64,000 nt of DNA from Capsicum annuum (Eukaryota > Streptophyta > Magnoliopsida > Solanales > Solanaceae), in NCBI RefSeq assembly GCF_002878395.1, contig NC_061118.1:88759910-88823909 (forward strand), written 5' to 3'. The notes beneath the pieces are model-generated. The model searched no databases, was not told where the DNA came from, and saw only the letters and a program-made list of their open reading frames with translations. The number at the start of each line of letters is the position of its first letter. Within the stretch, counting starts at the first letter, position 1. Of this stretch, positions 58,125 through 64,000 are shown piece by piece. Both the position numbers and the translations under genes were made by a program.

Positions 58125-59797
58125 TGTAACACCCCGTATTCAAGTAAGTGTATTGGCTTATTCAAGTACGTGTATTGGTCTTATTTATATGGAATTAATT
58201 TTTATTTTATTTATACCGAAATTTGCCCGTCGATGGTTCCATGCGAAGGTTATTGAATAAGTTTTCCAACGATATTAAGATTTCCAAAAACGGATAGGTT
58301 TCAGATATAATCAAGCACGTTTGAAACTATATAACGATGGCTGGGATATTTGGGAATAGTAAATGTGCAGGAAAATTTCCTGCACACAAACTACTGAGGC
58401 CAGCCGAATTTTTGGGTCAAATTTGAACAATCATAACTCCCTTAATATAATGAACTAGGAGAGCTGCGACCTATGAAAAGAAATATCTTTGAGTTTTATT
58501 TCCAATGCAATTGATTTTATCCAAATCCAATGTCTGAGTAAGGAGTTATACTCATTTTACTTCATCCTATCAAAACAGATTTTTAGGGTCAACTTCAAAC
58601 GACCATAACTCTTTGCACAGGACGAACTGGGTGGCCTACTTTATATGAATTGAAATCCCTTTAAATTATGCTTCTAACGATACAAATTTCACCTAAATCC
58701 GATATCAGAGCAAAGATCTACTTTAGCTTATCAAAATAGTCCACCAAAGGATAGATTTGACATTATTTAAATTTTAAAGGCATTTTGGTCATTTCCTATT
58801 ATATTATGGATGGAAATATGTGTATATATATATGTATATGAGTTCAAAAACTCATTTTCATCATCAATCATTAAGAAAGAATAAACCCTAGCTAAATTTG
58901 ACCTTTAAATTACTTTTGATTCAACCGGTGAAATTCCAAAGTAATCTAATAACTGCGCTTGTTATCTCGAGAGCTTCAAACGGCACCTATTATTTGTGCA
59001 AACAAGATTGCATAATCAAGAGGTGAATTCTAAGGTATGAATATTGTTTACCTTTATTCTTTTCCATATGTATATGTGTGATAGAGGATTATATGTATTG
59101 GTTGTTATTAAAAGGTGATGGAAATAGGGTTATGGACTATTTTGCATGGTTTGGTTGTATTGAATTGTGGAAGGTGGATATGTTAATTGAGTTATGAAAG
59201 GTATATATGGTGATATACTATTGAATTGATGATTATTTATGTCTATGGCTCAATTTGGTTTAATGGATTGGCTGGAAGGATAAATGAATCCAAACTTGAT
59301 ATTGGAGGATGTTGTATGAATATGCATGGCATGTGAATGTAATTGGAGTATAAGATGGTTAAAGTGACACCCTTTATGGTGTAATTAAGGCTTACTACTT
59401 ACCACTAGTTTGGTGAATTCAAATAATTGAATTGTGATGTTTGGTTGCTAATACTAGATTGCTATATATGCTCATTGTAGATAAGTAATCCGAAAAGATG
59501 GGAAGTCCATTTAGGGCTAGTATTGAAGGTTGACAATCAGGTATGTAAAGCATACTCTATACCATCTCTTTGGCATGAAAGTGAACAATTGTTCTATTAA
59601 GAAAGTTTCCAAAGTTATTCAAAAACATGTGATCCATAATGGTTTTGTATGATGTCCTACGTTACCACTGAACTTGTTTCCACCCTACAAGATGTCAAGA
59701 CATTCCAATACTTACTTGTTTTCCAAATCTTACATGTTTATTGCACTAATGAATGTCATAAGGTATCCGGTTACTCAAATAAGATCCATGTGCTATT

Positions 59798-59920
59798 AAT
59801 GACTCCAAAATGTTTCATTGATATACCAATAAGTTCCTACTTCATTGTTATGGAATTGATGACTCCAAAACACTTCATTGATGTGCCAATGAGTTCTTAC
59901 TTCATCGTTATTGCATTGAT
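59798..59920. repeat. 60-bp tandem duplication in the solo LTR
   Basis: gactccaaaa[t/c][g/a][t/c]ttcattgat occurs at 59801 and 59861, followed in both by [a/g]tnccaat[a/g]agtt and acttcat[t/c]gttat. Confidence 0.9.
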
Positions 59921-60043
59921 GGTCTATTTATATGTCTCTTATTGATGTATCATTGTTTCAAAGTATCAAAAATGTGGTGGCGACCGAAATAACAATCTCA
60001 AAGATTAATTGAACTAAGTGATGGAAGTTCTCTCTTATCGGGA

Positions 60044-60131
60044 GGTATCCCAGGGGCATAAGCCTATCATGGGTTGGTCCCTATTTATGTGTTTATGGGT
60101 GGTATCCCAGGGGCATAAGCCTATCATGGGT
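60044..60131. repeat. Exact 31-bp direct repeat, 57-bp period
   Basis: ggtatcccaggggcataagc... occupies 60044-60074 and 60101-60131 with no mismatch over 31 bases, in U5-side sequence of the solo LTR. Confidence 0.92.
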
Positions 60132-60850
60132 CGATCCCAGTTGATATGTTCTGGAGGCATCCTAATGGTCACAGTACAATACAGTAATGATTACAAAGAT
60201 AATAAAAATGAAGCTAAAGTGATTGAATAAATACATTGTACAGGTTGTCACAAGTTCTAGTAAGTGTGGTTCACTTTTATTACGATTTATTTACTTGTTT
60301 CTGATTTCTATTGAGCTCCTATATCATATGTGATTATCTACAGCTTTACATACTCAGTACATCTTTCATACTGACGTCCCCCATGGGGGACCTACATTTT
60401 ATGCTACAGGCACAGGTACCTTAGCTCATACACTGCACAAGTAGGAGCCAGGATATCCAGCTGCTTTTGGTGAGCTCCAGTTTGCTTCGGGGCTTTCCGT
60501 GTCATATCCAGTGACTTTTGGTATTGTATAGAAGTTAGTTATATGGCGGGGTGTGTCCCGACCTTAGTTAAACTCTGTGAATTATCTAGAGGCTTTGTAG
60601 ACCTAATGTACAGTCAAGGTGGTGTTTTGTTAATAGATGTGATGGCTCCAACGGCCAAGTATTGTATATACATATATATGTGTGCTCGAGCTTATACAGG
60701 TGATTATTTCCTTTTATATGCGACATGATGTTTTCTGAATTTCGCGTTGTCATAGAGGTATGCATGGAAAGTATAAGGTTATGAGCTGGTTCTCCCAGAC
60801 CTCCTCGGTTACATGTGCCAGTCCACTCCAATAGGATTTGAGGCGTGACA

Positions 60851-61523
60851 ATTCAACATCTCGTATACTATTGGATCACTGGATTTTGTGAAGGCCCTGT
60901 GTGATCTTAGGGTGAGTATTAATCTGATGCCATTAGCAGTTTATTAGAAGTTGGGGTTGGGAGATCCCACACCCACTAACATAAGACTTGTGATGGCAGA
61001 CAGATCAGGGAAGCAGCCATTTAGTGTGTTATATGATGTACTTGTGAAGGTAGCCAATTTTATTTTCCCTGTTCACTTTATGATCCTGGATTGTGAGATG
61101 GATTTCGAGGTTCCTATAATCTTGGGTGGACCTTTCCTCGCAACTAGGGGTGTATTGATTAACTTGCGGGCAAATGAGCTACAGTTTAGGCTCAATTATA
61201 AGGTAGTCCAATTTGACGTTTTCCAGTCAATGAAGCAACATAAAGAGATGAGTGTATTCTTCATTGTTGATGTTTGTTATGAAGATGAGTCAAAGACGCC
61301 AATCGAGGAGAAATTAGTTGTTGAAACTTTGGTTGCGGTCTTGATTAACTTTGATAGCGAAGGTATAAAAAAATATAAGGAGATAGTATGTGCCCTGACG
61401 GGAATGGGATCATATTCATATGCTCCCAAGAAGCTGGATTTAGACCTCAAAAATTGTGCAACACCACTGATTAATCCATCTATTGAAGATCCACTAGTGT
61501 TGGAGTTGTCGGGACATCTGTAA
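60851..61523 (+). pseudogene. pro: Athila aspartic protease (element E)
   Basis: SYTIGSLDFVKALCDLG, then VSINLMPLAVY gives the active-site block (D-L-G). One stop follows at about 60943, then a 190-codon open stretch with RLVMADRSGKQPFSVLYDVL, NFIFPVHFMILDCEMDFE, ILGGPFLATRGVLI and a linker SYAPKKLDLDLKNC that leads to RT. It is the best preserved protein segment of this element. Confidence 0.9.
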
Positions 61524-62420
61524 TATATGTTTCTAGGATGTGGAAACACTTTACCTATGATTATCGCAACAGATTTAGATGAGAAGCAGGCTGATGCCCT
61601 TATCTCTGTGCTTAGGAGATACAAATTAGCCATATGATAGATTATTGTCGATATTATTGGTATTTATCTGGGTATATGCGCTCACAAAATTTATCTTGAG
61701 AAAGATTGCACACCGACTATTGAGCATCAACGCAGATCGAACCCACTGATGTAAGAAGTGATTAAAAAAGAGATCATTAAATGGCTTAATATAGGGGTGG
61801 TGTACCCTATCTCTGGTAGCAAGTGGGTGAGTCCTAAGCAATATGTGCCCAAGAAAGGGGCCATGATTGTGGTTGCTAACGAGAATAATAAGTTAATTCC
61901 ATTTAGGTCAGTCACTGGGTGGAGATTTTGTAGGGATTAATGGAAGTTAAGCTTGTGGACTCAGAATGATTATTTCTCAATGCCCTTCACGGATCAAATG
62001 CTTGATCGTCTGTCCAAAAGGGGTTGGTACTGCTTTCTAGATAGGTATTCCAGATACGACCAGATTTTGATTACTCTCAAAAACTAGGAGGAGACAATAT
62101 TCACCTACCCATATGGCACCTTTACATTCAAGCGGATGTCATTTGGTTTATGTAATGCATCTTCCACATTCTAATGGTGCATGATGTCTATTTTCTTCGA
62201 CATGGTGGAGGACACCTTGGAGATGTTCGTGGATGACTTTTCTATAGTGGGTGACTCGTTTGCATTGTATATGGTAAATTTGAGTAGAGCACTGCAGAGA
62301 TGCGAGGAATTCAATCTCATGCTAAACTAGGAGAAATGCCACTTCATGGTGAAGGAAGGTATTATGCTTGTACATTGAATTTTAGCCAAAGGGATTGAAG
62401 TTGACCGGGTAAAAGTAGAG
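61524..62420 (+). pseudogene. pol: Athila reverse transcriptase, N-terminal and catalytic parts (element E)
   Basis: Blocks: KKEIIKWLNIGVVYPISGSK, PKKGAMIVVANENNKLIP, VTGWRFCRD followed by a stop, DQMLDRLSKRGWYCFLDRYS, TYPYGTFTFKRMSFGLCNAS, and MFVDDFSIVGDSF (catalytic FVDDF at about 62230). EKCHFMVKEGIML follows. At least five stops between 61940 and 62375, several at Gln/Trp positions (TAG in AFW/TFQ contexts). Confidence 0.9.
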
Positions 62421-62948
62421 GTGATAGAGAAATTAACCCCTCCTATATCAGTGAAGGGAGTTTGTAGTTTCTTGGGGCATGCTGGATTCTACCACCGATT
62501 TATTAAGCAATTCTCTAAAATTGCAAATGCACTGTGCAATTTATTGGAGAAGGACGCTAAGTTTGCATTTGATGATTATTGCAGGAAGGCATTTGAATGT
62601 CTTAAAGAAAAACTAGTGGTTGCCCCAGTTATTGGTTCTCCAAACTGGTTTAAGCTTTTCAAAATCATATGTGATGCAAGTGGAGTAACACTTAGGGTTG
62701 TGCTTGGCCAGAAGAAAGAAAAATTGTTCCACCCCATTTACTATGCGAGCAAGTCATTGAATGGGGCACAAAAGAATTACACTATTACTGAGCAGGAACT
62801 TCTCGTGGTTGTCTATTCTTTCGAAAAGTTGCGTGCTTATTTGTTGGGAACCAAGGTGGTAGTTCATACAGACCACACTGCCTTGAGATATTTGATGGCA
62901 AATAAAGATACTAAACCAAGGTTAATCCGATGGGTACTGCTTCTATAA
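62421..62948 (+). pseudogene. pol: Athila RT thumb and RNase H (element E)
   Basis: A 175-codon open stretch: [20 protein letters not shown] (RT connection), [31 protein letters not shown] (first RNase H Asp), [20 protein letters not shown] (Glu), [18 protein letters not shown] (Asp). It ends in a stop where relatives have Gln (LLLQEF). Confidence 0.92.
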
Positions 62949-64000
62949 GAGTTTGACTTTGAGGTCAAAGACAGGAAAGGATGTGAAAATCAGGTTGCAG
63001 ACCATCTATCCAGACTTGAGGGAGATCAGGAAATCACTGATAAATACAAAATTGATGATGCATTCCCTGATGAGCATATCCTTGTTGTTGTGCTTGACAG
63101 AGTACCTTCATACGAAGACTTTGCCAACTATGTGGTAAGTAATATTATTCCTAAAGATTTTCCCTTTTATCAAAAAAGAAAATTCCTCCATGATGCCAAA
63201 AGTTACTTTTGGGATGAGCCATATCTATTCAGGCAGTGTGCTAATAATATTATCAGAAGATGTGTCCCATAAGTTGATATGTCAAATATTTTGGAAGCTT
63301 TCCATGCTTCACCAATCAGGGGTCACCATGAAGGTGATTGTACCGCAAGGAAAGTGCTACAAAGCGGCTATTATTGGCCAACCTTGTTCAGGGATGCATA
63401 TGAATTTGTGAATAAATTTGAATAGTGCCAGAGGAAGGCTCAATTTCGAAGCACCATGAGATGCCCATGACAAAAATGCTAGAGGTTAAATTGTTCGACG
63501 TCTGGCGTATTGACTTCATGGGACCCTTCATCAGTTCCTATGGGTTGAAATATATCTTGGTTTCTATAGATTATGTATCCAAATAGGTATAAGTTGTGTC
63601 TCTAGCTGACAATAAAGGAAAGAGAGTGGTTGCTTTTCTCAAAAAGAATATTTTCTCTCGCTTTGGAGTACCACGTACTATTATAAGCGATGGAGGATCT
63701 CATTTTTGCAACAAAAGTATTTCGGGATGCCTCGGTAAAATATGGGGTGAAACAGCATAAAGTAGCAACTCCATACCACCCACAGACCAATGGGTAAGTG
63801 GAGATTTCAAATATGGAGATAAAGGCCATCCTAGCCAAAATGGTGAACGCAAGTAGGTAAGATTGGTCTTAAAATCTTGATGACGCCTTGTAGGAGCATC
63901 GGACTGCTTTCAAGACAACCATTAGGACATCAGGGTACCAGCTGGTCTATGGATAAATATGTCATTTGCTGATAGATTTGGAACACAAGGCTTTATGGCC
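62949..64000 (+). pseudogene. pol: Athila RNase H-integrase linker and integrase (element E), cut by window end
   Basis: [24 protein letters not shown] ends RNase H. Linker with IPKDFPFYQKRKFLHDAK, FWDEPYLFRQC. Integrase: GYYWPTLFRDAYEFVN and a knuckle reduced to ..CQRK; core with IDFMGPF (first Asp, 63507), IISDGGSHF (second Asp, about 63690) and VEISNMEIKAIL (Glu, about 63805). It breaks off in the segment after LVYG at 63950. Frameshifts lie near 63440 and 63720. The rest of the element is beyond the window. Confidence 0.88.

Larger units (their letters stand above)
58125..60850 (+). mobile_element. Solo Tekay-type LTR, 2726 bp, inside Athila E
   Basis: Starts tgtaacaccccgtattcaag and ends gaggcgtgaca, TG...CA, flanked by ATTCA. 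The opening is the classic Tekay/Del LTR start. U3 includes tattttgg/ctgtatata words, a TATA-like tgtgtatatatatatg near 58821, and a leader start with caaaaactcattttcatcatc. Internal duplications occur at 59798-59917 and 60044-60131. No protein-coding sequence. It is clean evidence of LTR-LTR recombination. Confidence 0.88.

Noticed and set aside
58125..60850. ORFs inside the solo LTR (for example 59649-59945 and 60543-60728)
   Set aside because: They come from LTR sequence bounded by a perfect target duplication; the first reflects the 60-bp duplication.
1..64000. Endogenous pararetrovirus (caulimovirid) insertion
   Set aside because: I looked for a movement-protein region and the matching RT style; every RT here is followed by integrase, so all are LTR retrotransposons.

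Overview
The window looks like a gene-poor, heterochromatic stretch of a plant nuclear genome. It is AT-rich, has no uninterrupted host gene that I can recognise, and is filled with nested, decayed Ty3/gypsy LTR retrotransposons of two lineages. The first is Tekay/Del chromoviruses, with initiator-Met-type primer sites and an integrase C-terminal chromodomain. The second is Athila, with Asp-tRNA-type primer sites, an FVDDF/FMDDF reverse transcriptase and an envelope-position ORF. This mix and the LTR style suggest a Solanaceae genome (pepper- or tobacco-like). That assignment is inference from recalled family features, not from a search.

Layout. 1-9840 (+): Tekay element A with gag, PR, RT, RNase H, INT and chromodomain all as pseudogenes. 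Another LTR (1-1036) has replaced most of its 5' LTR, and a solo Athila-type LTR (8021-9800, target-site duplication GGATG) sits in its 3' LTR. 11020-16358 (+): 5'-truncated Tekay F, whose 3' LTR is split by Athila debris including an envelope-position ORF in antisense. 16359-30102 (-): a Tekay LTR (J) split by a structurally complete Athila element C (17579-29446, duplication AATAT). C's 5' LTR has lost exactly 1440 bp. 30121-35419: non-coding DNA with 14-bp, 71-bp and 124-bp tandem repeats and a G-quadruplex-prone run. 36238-41415: the only segment not dominated by retroelements. It holds a four-exon DUF1985-type gene (+) and a truncated Mutator-like transposase (-), convergent and separated by twelve ~186-bp units each carrying a palindrome. 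41416-45101: an LTR-like stretch and a short non-autonomous Athila-like element H (-). 45106-50560: truncated Tekay G (-) with three collinear LTR copies. 50585-55440: truncated Tekay B (-). 55450-64000 (+): Athila E, running off the window inside integrase and split by a 2726-bp solo LTR (58125-60850, duplication ATTCA).

Function. Nothing here looks able to encode a full active product. Every polyprotein has stops, mostly of the CAG/CGA/TGG to TAG/TGA type expected from deamination of methylated cytosine. A has lost integrase catalytic residues, B has mutated RT and RNase H aspartates, and C has lost its promoter. The most unusual part is the DUF1985 gene / 186-bp array / transposase block, which looks like a relic of a gene-carrying Mutator-like element in which a nucleosome-length satellite has expanded between the two genes.
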